From: Onchidella celtica
Lineage: Eukaryota > Mollusca > Gastropoda > Systellommatophora > Onchidiidae
DNA: 64,000 bases
Assembly (NCBI GenBank): GCA_963931925.1
Contig: OZ007579.1
Location: forward strand, 38,391,957 to 38,455,956
Direction of reading: 5' to 3'
Each line of letters opens with the position of its first letter. The stretch's first letter is position 1. This document shows, piece after piece, positions 13,801-23,925 of this stretch. The notes below the pieces were generated by a model. That model did no database searches and was not told the origin of the DNA. It was given only the letters and a program-made list of their open reading frames with translations. The position numbers and the translations under genes are program-made.

Positions 13801-14791
13801 AAAGGGAATCTTTTCCAAAGCGGGCACTAGGTACACATGACTTTTTCTTAAGGACGGCAAAAGTTCCCGGCCAGAGGATATTAGATCATTTTGTGTGTGG
13901 GATCGTTGCTGATTGAAGATTCTGTCAGTAAAAACTTGTGGTTTTCAAACGTCAGAACATAAACCGACCGGGGCTTCCTCAATTGCTTCAGGATGAACTG
14001 GTGTGAATGTTTGTCTCAGTGTTGAGCTACGGTCTGGTGGCCATTGTCAATGTCGAGTCGGGAGGGGGTATTTTGTTGACTGTTTGCCTGTAGTCCAGAG
14101 GTGGGGCGGTGGGGGGGGGGGGGGGAGGGACATCGAAGGCAGGTGTTTGAGACATGTGAGGCCAACGGAAGGTCAGCTTTGGTAGATAAATAGAAAGATA
14201 GACAGGTAAATAGATAGATAGACAGACGGATAGACATATCTATATAATAAAGCTACAACAAAACCCCTAATAGTCCTATGGACTCGGAAACTACACAACG
14301 CACCGACCTGAAATTTGGCACAAAGAGTTATGGGATAGCGAACATTGTTCCTATCGCTATAAACAAACAAAACCGTTTGTTATTTCTGAGTTAATCGGTA
14401 AATGCGGTTATAATTAAAGACTAAATTCACGAGAGCGTTTGATCCGATATTTACGATCAAGAAGATAGTGATGTATGTTTCTAATAATAGCCCACTTCCG
14501 CCTACACATGACGTTATCACTTCCTGCGATGTGTTCGGCTCAAACTAACTAACCCGTGTGCAAATCATATTGCCATTTGACGGATGCTGACGGGATGCGC
14601 AGGATGTCAACGCGCAAAGGGAGAGCAGTAAAACTTATCTGAAGACAAACAAACAAACAAAAATAAAATAAAGCTAAAGGAACGGGCAAAATGAAGCAGG
14701 TCCATAATAATCACCCAGAACTGAAACTAATAAATCGATTTATCCCGGGCAGGGCCGGGTAACTCAGCTAGTAGTATAGATAGATAGATAA

Positions 14792-14843
<52 letters not shown>

Positions 14844-14890
14844 TCAGACAGATAGATAGATGGATGGATAGATAGATAGATAGATAGATG

Positions 14891-14928
<38 letters not shown>

Positions 14929-17900
14929 CAGATGATGTATGTTCCGAAGTAGAACGTTTTCCTGCAGTCATTTAGGAACGAATATGAAATCTACTGTAGG
15001 CAGATAAATTAGTCAGTAAAACATGTGCGAAAGAAGTGCCAATACAAGTAAGTCCATCCTCTTAGGCATACAGAGCGCAGAACAATCAGTCAGACACCGT
15101 TTTCAAATACACAACATTATACCAGTGCTAGCAAAGGAGCGATTTTTACGTCATATGACCAAGTTTGAGTTTGTTTATGCAATGAATTGTTTCGACAGTT
15201 TTAGGTTTTGGCCTCGGACCACGTTTAAGTTACCAACAACAACATTTTCCTTGGCGACAAAGCTACAATAACTTCATTTCAGAAACTGGCAGCAAATTGG
15301 CAATAACATCCTTTAGTGAATTTATTGGCTGCATAGCTCAAAATTAATAGCCTCAAAAAACTTGAAGAAAAACACAAGAAAAGAAAGTGGGGGGGGGGGG
15401 GGGAGCAGTTTGGCAAACCCAGGACACTTTGTAATTGGCAGTGACACTACCATGCACTTACGAGTCATCATTTGTTCAATTCACCAGCAGACTGGGCTAT
15501 ACCGATTCACCTAACCCTGAAGGGTCTCAGTCTCCGGCCCCCATGTACGCTCCTGCCATCCACAATCCAGATGCGATGAACGCCGGCACCCATCCCTACA
15601 ACTACGGCTACGTACAACCAATGTTGCCAGCTGCTCCAGGAGCGGCTCGAGTCTCCCCAGCAACAAAGACACCGACATCTCTTGGCCCTGGTTACTTTTC
15701 TGCTCCACCGGCGGCTGGTTCTCTGCTTGCTGGCAGTCCTAATTTGTTTCAAAGGTAGGAACTTACTTAACATATATAACCTACCGACCAACCGACCAAG
15801 CAAGCAAGCAAGCAATCGAACGACCGACTGACCAACTGACCGACCGACTGACCGACCGACCGAGCGACCAATCATCCAACCAACCAAGCACACATCAAGC
15901 CACCATCCACCCCACACCTCAACCCATCAGCCGACCCACCTATCCAACAACCAACCAATCAACTTGGATATCTTCAGTAACACCTATATTTTACATTTTC
16001 ACCTCATCTGTCCTGACTTGATACAGCAAACGTCAGTATCAGAATTAATTTTTTTGTATTATATTCTCTTGTCTGTAGGAGCTGTGGAAATCCATACTCT
16101 GATGCAGAATATCAACAACAGAATTTTCTAGAGCATTCGGCGTCCCATCGTCAGATTGGACCATCAGCTCATTCTCTGCCAGTGACGCCCTCCACAAATC
16201 AACAGTCTCATTTTTATGACCCTCAGCAAGGGGCGGGTTTAGGGACAAGTTCAGAAAGCCAGGCCCTTTTCCTTAAAAGGGCTGCCAACACAACAACTGA
16301 AACATTTGATAAACAAATCTTTCAACAAGATTACAACAGAACAGATTCATTTGGCATTGCCCAGGCTCCTGTGTACAGCCAGGAACAAGAAACATCAGAT
16401 TTGCAGAATGTCCCAGGCGAAAGTTACAGAAATAGCGCCGCAACTTTCCAGCCTCTTTCCGTTACACAAGTATCTCACCACGACGCGGCCACTTACAATT
16501 ATAATAAGAATCCTGCCCTTGCTGGATCTTGCTCGGTGACAACATCACGCCACATTAGAGAAGCTGAGGTCAGTGAGAACAAAGCAAACTTTATTTTCCC
16601 CCCAAATCCTCAAATAGAAATGACACCTCAGACAGCTGAACAATCTGCTGTTCCAGGCACTTCTTTCAGCAAATTTGAAAGATCCTCACCTGCCATGTTT
16701 TCACTTTTCTCTACACCAAAACTGGAACCAGGGAAAAAAGCTGATCAAAATTTGCCAGCCGAGAAAGTCACATTTTCTAATTGTCCCCAAACTTCCCTCA
16801 CCATGTCATACAGGAATTCCCCGACCTGTACTCAGAGTAACCCATCAAATAACACAGCGAATTCCATACACTCTCCGTTTGCTTTAATTTCTTCAAATCC
16901 AGCATTTGGAAAAGATAGCTGCTCCACTCTGATAGACGAAAGAGTAAGTACAAACTCCCCTTTGGGGAGTCCTGTTAACTTTGTGAATGCCCCAGCGTTG
17001 ATGACAGGTCGGCATCAAGCAGAGGAGCAGTCTGGACAGCGGCAGCGGTGTCATCCTTACAAAGGTCATCACCAAGAGCAGCAACAGTCGCTGTCCGCCG
17101 TGTACCACACTAACCCCGGGTCAGCTCCCACCACTCGCACATCTCCATCTCTTGCCATGCCCGGGCACCAGACCCTGCCACAGGTAGCCAGTCTTGTGCA
17201 AGCTGCAAGTCACCCCCAGTGTCGCACTGAACGGGAATGCGAGGCGGCCAGAGAGTTCGGGAAACTACAAAGAGAAGCTGCAGAATTATCTCTCGATTTC
17301 ATGTCTAAAGACGTTTCTTTGAATGCTGCCAACGGCAACTGTGGGGAGACCAGACAAAACTCTCACAATCCAATATATCTACCGACTACAGTGACTGAAA
17401 CCTGCAGGAGTACCCCAACACAACCAATCGCGAACACAGGACAAGCGAGCTCAGGCATCAACAGTCAGTTACAGAACCGTGTCATTAATACAGAACTCGT
17501 TGGTAGCATCCAGCAGATTGGGGACCAGGCGGGATACAATAACAGAAAAGTACAGCCGTGGTCAAACAATGGCGAACTAAAGCTTAGGTCTCCTCAGCAG
17601 TTGGATGACCATCACCTCGCACAGGTCCAGGGTCAGCAGCTGAGCCAAAGTCCATCCTCTAGTACCAACAGTTCGCTGGCAGTATCCACAGACTCCAGTC
17701 GCCAAATTCAGGGCAGTGTTGACCCAGTTAAAACGATGAGGCGAAAAATCAGTGCACAAAAATCTCCATTCATTGATCGTCCCAGCGTCAAGAAATCCAG
17801 GTCTCTTGCAGCTCTCTCATTGAGCCAGACACAGGACAGTGGTAACCATCCGCCTGGACGTGAGCAGTGGACACTGGAGTCTCACCTCCCCGGTTCAGCC

Positions 17901-18041
17901 AAAGCAACAGCTGCAAAGAGAACCCAGATGTCTGGAGGAGCCACCATCCACAGCAACGGCCCAGCTCACAAATTCCCGTACACAGCCACCGGACAGGACA
18001 ACCAATTCATAGACAACAATAACAAAAACGCTGAAATCTGA
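6849..18041 (+). CDS. tbr: T-brain/Eomes/Tbx21-class T-box transcription factor, 3' part of gene (5 exons)
   Basis: T-box proteins are nuclear DNA-binding transcription factors; this subgroup acts in neural and early embryonic patterning in other animals. Proposed exons are 6849-6964, 7784-7924, 11388-11449, 15488-15754 and 16079-18041. All junctions are GT-AG and the phases agree (incoming phase 1, then 0, 0, 2, 2). The first three exons encode the second half of the T-box, with [45 protein letters not shown] and [30 protein letters not shown] and ITQLKID match the T-brain/Eomes subgroup better than Brachyury, Tbx2/3 or Tbx20, and the breaks after the NNK loop and after YQNTD match vertebrate Eomes from memory. 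The last two exons give a long Ser/Thr/Gln/Asn-rich tail with no recognised domain. The exon carrying the N-terminal half of the T-box was not found. Introns contain SINE, Helitron and microsatellite sequence. Confidence 0.9.
7003..7140 (-). mobile_element. SINE tail fragment
   Basis: TAGGTCTTTATTTTAGGAGG and TACACCTCACTG match the 3' tail of the tRNA-derived SINE family (inverse of the AGGTGTAAATGC...CCTAAA end). Lies in the first tbr intron of the window. Confidence 0.6.
7400..7760. repeat. CAT/CAC-rich microsatellite in tbr intron
   Basis: Long run of ATC and ACC triplets ending just before the acceptor at 7783. Confidence 0.85.
7784..7924 (+). CDS. tbr: tbr exon: T-box, [11 protein letters not shown] to AYQNTD
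   Basis: This exon is 47 codons in phase 0, between cctcag and gtgagt. It contains [14 protein letters not shown], an acidic insertion ([10 protein letters not shown]) and [25 protein letters not shown] is one of the best conserved T-box blocks, and the TD ending is typical of the T-brain subgroup. A CAT/CAC-rich array precedes it and a GA-rich array follows it within the introns. Confidence 0.95.
8030..8246. repeat. GA-rich microsatellite in tbr intron
   Basis: GAGA array with occasional GAGTGA and GAAAGA variants, beginning about 110 bases after the tbr exon ending at 7924. Confidence 0.9.
9064..9340. mobile_element. Dimeric palindrome-ended MITE
   Basis: Outer ends are inverted (ggccgcgcgcactat and atagtgcgcaccgggcc). 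Inside, a unit beginning cactatcc is repeated at 9073 and 9200, a 127-bp period, with the two copies almost identical. A single-unit copy is at 29961-30110. Confidence 0.7.
9829..10570. mobile_element. MITE of ~740 bp with ~23-bp imperfect inverted ends
   Basis: Left end CAGTGGGTGATACATCTGGA and right end (reverse complement) CAGTAAGTGATACATCTAGA. Contains a 16-base G run at 10106-10121. No ORF of note. A target duplication could not be established. Confidence 0.6.
10755..10845. repeat. CAA then CA microsatellite
   Basis: ACA/CAACAA triplets run into about 24 CA dinucleotides. Confidence 0.9.
11388..11449 (+). CDS. tbr: tbr exon: end of T-box ([17 protein letters not shown])
   Basis: This is a 62-base exon between ttttcag and gtaaaa. 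It encodes [20 protein letters not shown] plus two bases (AG) of the next codon. NPFAKGFRD is the C-terminal T-box helix that inserts in the DNA minor groove. The flanking introns are about 3.5 and 4.0 kb. Confidence 0.95.
12386..12950. repeat. 'CGGAAACGG' MITE family, three tandem copies
   Basis: Three foldback units abut with TTAA at the joins: 12386-12558, 12562-12740 and 12743-12949. Each starts like AAGCTGGGTTTTCATGTGTA, followed by CGGAAACGGAAACG, and ends with the inverse (CGTTTCC...ACACATGAAAACCCAGCTT). No coding capacity. Lies in a tbr intron. Confidence 0.8.
14239..14771 (+). mobile_element. Non-autonomous Helitron-like element
   Basis: 533 bp beginning TCTATATAATAAAG after an A and ending CTAG before a T, with a GC hairpin (CCCGGGCAGGGCCGGG) about 12 bases before the end. 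TC...CTRR ends, a 3' subterminal hairpin and insertion between A and T without duplication are Helitron hallmarks. It sits within a TAGA/GATA array in a tbr intron. No Rep-helicase ORF. Confidence 0.75.
14772..14935. repeat. GATA/TAGA microsatellite
   Basis: TAGA tetranucleotides; a smaller piece of the same array lies at 14180-14238 on the other side of the Helitron-like element. Confidence 0.9.
15488..15754 (+). CDS. tbr: tbr exon: proline/alanine-rich linker after the T-box
   Basis: The reading frame is open from 15435 to the donor at 15755 (gtagga) and joins the last exon in frame across an AG|G codon. The acceptor was chosen by phase: only sites whose first base supplies the third base of AG| fit, and the tandem cagcag at 15485-15490 is the first such site, giving a start of 15488 or 15491. 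The product begins [12 protein letters not shown] and is rich in Pro, Ala, Gly and Tyr. No domain is recognised. Two earlier AG sites are in the wrong phase. Confidence 0.75.
15780..15960. repeat. GACC/AAGC tetranucleotide array in tbr intron
   Basis: CCGACCAACCGACC, AAGCAAGC and CCAACCAACC units fill most of the short intron between the last two tbr exons. Confidence 0.8.
16079..18041 (+). CDS. tbr: tbr terminal exon: long Ser/Thr/Gln-rich C-terminal region
   Basis: The acceptor is gtctgtag at 16071-16078. The reading frame is open for about 653 codons to TGA at 18039-18041. Composition is Ser, Thr, Gln, Asn and Pro rich, as in transactivation tails. Near the end a basic stretch (KTMRRK, then RPSVKKSR) could be a nuclear localisation signal. 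No catalytic or known domain is visible. Vertebrate Eomes has a shorter tail, so this exon looks lineage-specific in length. Its composition contrasts with the AT-rich introns, and there is no internal stop over almost 2 kb, which supports real coding. Confidence 0.88.
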
Positions 18042-18445
18042 TACAAATCTATGAAACCCCGGACATGATATATTTGAACAAAATAATATTATTTCTTATT
18101 TTGTTTTAAAATATGGTGTTAAAATATTTAACGGACAGGCAATAATCGTTGTAATTGCTACAAACTGTATTTGTGGTCAGCATTTTAAAGCAGGATGAAC
18201 GTCTCATTATACAGTGAAAAGGTTTGAACACCGTACTGGGCTGATGAAGGCGCATTTGAGGAAAGAAAGAAACTATAATTATGCTGTTTTTTACATGGTT
18301 TTAGAAATAATTGTTTAAAAGTCTACCAGCATTTGTCATAACTTAAACAACAAGAATAACAACAGAAACAACACAAGAAGCTCATGAGACAACGACGGAA
18401 CATCTGGAAATCCCCAAGGCAATAATTTAATTCCCAAGAAATAAA
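18042..18445 (+). other. tbr 3' UTR with candidate poly(A) signal
   Basis: AT-rich sequence follows the tbr stop codon. An AATAAA hexamer lies at 18440-18445, about 400 bases after the stop, and is the best nearby poly(A) signal. No transcript evidence is available, so the end of the UTR is inferred. Confidence 0.5.
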
Positions 18446-18983
18446 CTTTAAAGACTATTGATTTATGATGTTTAGAGGAAGATTTAACGTAGGAAATTAT
18501 TGTGCATGGTCAGAAATGCAAAACATTAACCTTGCAGAGCCCAGGGTATCAGATACGAAACAGTATTTAGACCTAAATAGATGTCTCCCATGTAAGCAAA
18601 TATATCACCGGGTAGGATCTTATCCTTTGCTTACCAAACTTTTAAAGTATCTACAAATGTATAATGACGCAGAGGAATGATTTGGTTAAATTGGACTAAG
18701 ATTCAGACATTTAACAAAATTTGTTTTCCTTGGCATGGGAGGGTTAATTAAACAACGACCAGATTCAAGTCCTAATTGCACGTAATTACACCGTCTGTCA
18801 AACCTCGTGAACTTAAAGTTGTGACTACATCAGCTGGAACAAATGATCAGAATTTGTAATTAACACATCAGAGTCTGGCACTGAATGGTCAAGTCATTCA
18901 CAGAGATAGTCTGTGTGGGCATGATGAGCAAGTAAATTCCTGGATTTGCTCGGTCATCATGACATGGTGTCACTGGTCACTGG
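18446..18983. other. Non-coding between tbr and LINE fragment
   Basis: AT-rich, no gene seen. Confidence 0.5.
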
Positions 18984-19440
18984 TCACTGATCCCATAACC
19001 CGCCGGGGTCGTAGGGGCGCTGCAGTGATGAACGTTGCACCAGCTGGCTCCATTTGTGGCGGTTGTGGGCGAGTGTCTGGGTTGCAGGAAAGCTCATCTT
19101 GGTCCATTCCGCAATGTTATCTGCCCATTTCTTCCTCGGTCTGCCTCGTCTTCTCTTCCCCGGCACTGTTCCTTGTAGTATGGTCTTAGAGAGCCCATCT
19201 GATCTTGTCACATGCCCATACCATCTGAGCTTCCTTTTCTTGACTGTGGTCAGCAGGTCTTCATAGTGCCTTATTTGTCGGGTGATAGTTTGTCGGACTT
19301 CTTCGTTGGTAATGTGGTCCGTGTATGAGATGCCAAGAAGTCTTCTGAGGCATCTGATTTCCACTGCCTGGATCTTCCTTTGTAGCTCTGCATTCAGTGT
19401 CCAGGATTCGCATGCATACAGGAAGATGGTGTACTGTTGG
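18984..19440 (-). pseudogene. LINE reverse transcriptase C-terminal fragment
   Basis: The - strand reads open from about 19440: FLYACESWTLNAELQRKIQAVEIRCLRRLLGISY, then KLRWYGHVTRSD, RRRGRPRKKWADNI and a stop at 18984-18986. This is the end of a LINE ORF2-like protein (thumb/tail region). No RT core is present, so it is a 5'-truncated copy lying just downstream of tbr in antisense. Confidence 0.88.
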
Positions 19441-19829
19441 TATATTTGGCATTCTATACCGAGTCAAAATGCGGCAAAAAGAAAAGGTGGTGTGTTGTAA
19501 AGCCTTGAGGAATAAATAAGGCAGAAAAGATACGATAAAATAACATAGGAAAATGAAAGTCCAAACGAGTTTTCGATTAAAAAAAAAAAGAAGGCCCCTC
19601 TTCAAACAACGACGACGACGACAACAACAACAACAACAACAACAAGAACAACAACAACAACAACAAACGAATGATTGAAACAGAATAAAAAGAAAATTTT
19701 AAAACCAACCGGCCGGGAAAGATAAATCTTGTGAATTCTTTGTAGGAAAGCCCAACCGTATGTCTAGATCTAGGTTACATTAAAAATGGCATTTCGATTC
19801 GATGCAATGACTAATAGAACTTACTGTTG

Positions 19830-19990
19830 AACCACAATTTTCACATAGAAAGACACAGGTGTGATAAAGTTGTTTTTGACCACCATTGTGTAAAGAGAGG
19901 TCAAGGACGAAATTTCCAATCATGCTTTTTGATTCTACTTGACGATAACGCGTCTCTGTTTTAGCGGCTCAAAAACATCGTAAACAAATA
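19830..19990 (+). repeat. Dispersed repeat family 'GGCTCAAAA', partial copy
   Basis: Contains AGACACAGGTGTGAT, TTTTGACCACCATTGTGTAA, GAAATTTCCAATCATGC and GCGGCTCAAAA in the order seen at 1500-1640. Confidence 0.5.
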
Positions 19991-20514
19991 ATATTAAAGT
20001 CTAATTTTTGTAGAAAATGAATGTGTCCACGTAACTCATCGTTCAAACGTGACATAGTACGCAAAGTTTCACCACTATTGGCCACGAAATCACGAACTGC
20101 TTTCATGTTCACCGACTAGCTCCATTATAGTAAGATAAAAAAAATAAATAAATGAAATTTCACAAAAATGGAGACACTTATGTTAACGACCTCACAGATG
20201 TCTATGATTTTTGTTTTATAATATTTTGTGCCGTATATTGTGGAATTCGTTCATTTTGAAGGCGTTAACTGTACTGAGAATTGAAGTATTCGAACCGTTA
20301 GTTTTGTAGTTATAGTGCGTCCTTTTCAGAATTATGGAGAATGTGTGTTTGTGGCATCTACGTACACGCGAGCACACACATGTGTGCAGTGGCGGCCTAC
20401 ATTTTTGAGACCCTGAAGCTAGGACTGCCACCAGCAATAATAGGGCAATTTCCTTCACAGTAGATCCATCACTGCACGTGTATGTGTGTGTGTATTTGTA
20501 GGTGTGTGGCTATG

Positions 20515-20863
20515 TATATCGTCATGGTGCTGACCTTTTGGCCTAAGTCATTTTTTGCACTTCTGAGGAAATCGCAAATAACTTATTTATCCTTTTGCAA
20601 TGCAGTCAGACTTAGGCCAAAATGACTCTAGGTAAAAGTGGCGTGCATCCACGTTGGGCTGAAACAAACCTAGAACCAAAATGGCCTACGTCTATGAATG
20701 AGAGGCCATTACAGAAAGTTTTATATTCAGGATAATGGCTTGGCTCTTTTGAATGATTTTTTTACGTTAATAGATGCACCATGGATAGGGCAATGACATA
20801 ACAGGCACATTCTGTTTTGGCCCAAGTCTGACTTAGGCCAAAAGGTTAGCACCATGACGATAT
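20515..20863. mobile_element. Palindromic MITE with ~33-bp inverted ends
   Basis: Left end ATCGTCATGGTGCTGACCTT then TTGGCCTAAGTC; right end is the inverse with one mismatch. The interior also contains related GACTTAGGCCAAAA motifs at 20609-20625. No ORF. Confidence 0.8.
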
Positions 20864-21999
20864 GGTGAAAGTGTGGTATAGATGTGCATATTTATCAGTG
20901 GTTAACCTGTGCCTGAGGTATAACTATGTATTATGTGTATGTGAAGTGTGTGATAGCCCTGTCTATGTGGTGTGAATATTCATGTATTTGTATAATCATA
21001 TACGTCAACGTGAGGCAGTGCATTATGCGACTAAGCCACATATTTCTGATAGGTCACAGATGGGACCCAAAGAACAATAAATTATACGTCATGCACTGTT
21101 TTCACTGATCAGCGTGACAATATTTTATTACAACACAATGTCTTTCTATGGGCTGTTGTTAGAGGCGTGTAGTATTTCACATTATAAGCCATTGGTGAAC
21201 AGTGAAAACAACTCATTAGTATCTCATTCTCAGTTTGGCTTTGTAATTAAACTACACGCCCCTAACTACACTCCTTTCTAATTCTATGTTGTAGCGATGT
21301 AAATATTGTATCATTGAATGACCAGATTTCTTACTTTACAGGAAATAAATGGACTTTGTTATGTGTAATTTATTCGTCTTTCAATTCACTTTTCCCCCGC
21401 TCTTGATACTGGTAGAATCATCATCATCATCATCAATTGCCCTGTCTGGGACAGACATTGGCGATCATGGCTCTCCACTCGGATCTGTCATCAGTCAACC
21501 TCAAGAAGGAGTTGTTGTTGCGATGTTTATTTGACAATGGTTTATTCTCTCTCTCTTTCTTTCTTTCTCTCTCAAGATCCATCTCTCTCTCTCTCTCATT
21601 CTTCTGACTACCACCACACATAATATGTATCTGCTTGTCTGTCTACTATCATCTGTCTGTTTGTCTTATCTGTGCGTAGAATGCTAGAAAGAAACATTAT
21701 ATCCCTAATAACGCCAGGGACTCCAGCTAGTTTATTCGAAGAATAATACTAAATTTTCTTTACACCCAAAAGCTCAGCCGATCCCTGATCGACCCCATGG
21801 GTATTTTCCAACCCCTGGATTGCCCTAACAATCCTCCTGGGAACCCCTGCTGGTCTCCTGGAAGGCATTAGCGCCCCCCCCCCCATTTTTCCCTCAACTG
21901 TCTGAACACTGTGGGGGGGGGGGGGTGGTCTCCTGGGCGTCGGAAGCTTTAAGGAACTATCAATATCTGTCAGGGTGATATTTGCTCCGATGTCCCATT

Positions 22000-22372
22000 T
22001 TAGGTCTTTATTTTAGGAGGTTCGATGTCCTTGGCATTTACACCTCACTTTTTCTTGTTTTTATTTTTCTAGTTGTGGTTGGGATTCGTTTTTTCAGAAT
22101 TTTGCCCAGGCAGCGGCCCTGTACGGTCTGCTCTTCACGATTTCCAACTGCCAAGGTATCTTTAACATGGGCAACGCGAGCACTGACGATCCGAAATTTT
22201 CGTCCTTATCCGAGAAGACTAGGTGCTCGATCCTACCCACCATAGGATTAGGGACAGGAAAAATATGAGACAAATCTCAAAATTCCAACATGCCTGCACC
22301 GACCGGTATTCGAACCCGGTACCTTCGACATGAGAGGCGAGTAGTTTGCCTCTAGACCACCGTGTCCCCCGA
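22000..22372 (-). mobile_element. tRNA-derived SINE, copy
   Basis: On the - strand: GGTCTAGAGGCAAAC (A-box-like), GGGTTCGAATACC (B-box-like), the conserved TCTCGGATAAGGACGAAA core, then an A-rich part and a tail ending CCTAAA. Same family as 46383-46770. Confidence 0.8.
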
Positions 22373-22374
22373 GG

Positions 22375-22935
22375 TCCCAGCCTGGACTACCAGAAACTGT
22401 TTATATCTGTAGAGGTGAACATTGCTCTGACGTCCCGGTATGGACTGGCAGAAACTCTCATTATGTAAAGAGGCGAACATCGTCCTGAAGTCCCAGTCCG
22501 GATTTGCAAGAAACTGTCTGTATCTGTAAAGGCGAACATTGCTTTGGAGTCTCAGTCTGGACTCGTAGAAACGATCATTATCTGTAGAGGTGAACATTGC
22601 CCTGAAAGTCCCAGTCTGGACTCGCAGAAACTATCATTATCTGTAGAGGCGAAGATTGCTCTCAAGTCCCGGTCTGAACTCGCAGAAACTATCATTATCT
22701 GTAGAGGCGAAGATTGCTCTCAAGTCCCGGTCTGAACTCGCAGAAACTATCATTATCTGTAGAGGCGAAGATTGCTCTCAAGTCCCGGTCTGAACTCGCA
22801 GAAACTATCATTATCTGTAGAGGCGAAGATTGCTCTCAAGTCCCGGTCTGAACTCGCAGAAACTATCATTATCTGTAGAGGCGAAGATTGCTCTCAAGTC
22901 CCGGTCTGAACTCGCAGAAACTGTCTGTATCTGGT
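22375..22935 (+). repeat. 58-bp tandem satellite
   Basis: Unit of 58 bp including GCAGAAACTATCATTATCTG and AAGTCCCGGTCTGAACTC, repeated about 9-10 times. The central copies (about 22630-22925) are identical or nearly so; outer ones are diverged. Starts right at the end of a SINE. Confidence 0.9.
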
Positions 22936-23514
22936 CTTGCAGAGTCGTGAGCACACCGGGCACGGGAAATTGGTTATTGGTACAGGGGTGAACGTTGCAC
23001 TGTGATGTTGTTCCCGTGTTGCCTTGTTAGGAGACAAAAAGATGCAACACGACAATAATTCTGCAGTGCAGATTCATCTACGAAACATTATCGCCAACTT
23101 ATAAATACAAAGCAAAAGGAGGAAGCAGCCTGATGGGGAGCCCTTTTGAGGACCAGTAAGCAAAGGAAGAAAGAAAGCAAGCAAGCAAGGACGAAAAGGA
23201 ACAAGATCAAGAACAGGACAGTGGAACCCAACTGGGAGCCCTTTTAAGGGCTAAGAAAGCCAGAGAGAAGACAACAACAAAACCACGAAAAGAAGCAACA
23301 GGAACGGCAACAAGAAATTGCGAGGTGTAAATGCCCAAAGAAAATCCCCCTAAAACAAAGACATAAACATATGAAACATCTCAAAGAATGGGCCTAAAAT
23401 ATGCCCTGTCCTTCTTTTCGGGTTATAACTTTGCACGAATAATCGTTTCTTTTGGTCACTAGGAAAGGAAATTGAACGAAAAACTAGTAAAACAGGCCTG
23501 GAGATAGACAGCTC

Positions 23515-23925
23515 CGTCGACACTTTGGTCTAGAGGCCAGGTGCTCACCCTTCATGCCGAAAGTACCGGGTTCGATCGCCGGTCGGTGCAGGCATGTTGA
23601 AATTTGGGAGCGGGGTGGGGTGGGGGGGGGGGGATTGCTGTCCCTGATCCTTTGGTAGGTAGCATCGAGCACCTAGTCTTCTCGGATAAGGACGAAAACC
23701 TCGGAGAGCCCGTGTGCACGTTGGGCACGTTAAAGATAGCTTGGCAGTTGAAAGTCGAGAAGAGCAGTCCGAACAAGGCTGCTGCTGCTCATGCAATATT
23801 CTAAAAAAAGAAAAAAAATCAACTAATCTCAACCACAAAAACACACAGACACAAGAAGAAAAAAAAGAAGAAAAGTGAGGTGTAAATGCAAGAGCAACGA
23901 ACCCCCTAAGACCTAAACACACTTT
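23515..23925 (+). mobile_element. tRNA-derived SINE, copy
   Basis: TGGTCTAGAGG at 23527 (A box) and GGGTTCGATCGCC at 23569 (B box), a G run, the core TCTTCTCGGATAAGGACGAA, and an A-rich tail followed by GAGGTGTAAATGC. Confidence 0.85.

Noticed and set aside
21152-21280. Inverted GTTAGAGGCGTGTAGT / ACTACACGCCCCTAAC pair
   Set aside because: Only about 16 bp of imperfect match around a 95-bp interior, with no other copy seen; too little to call an element.
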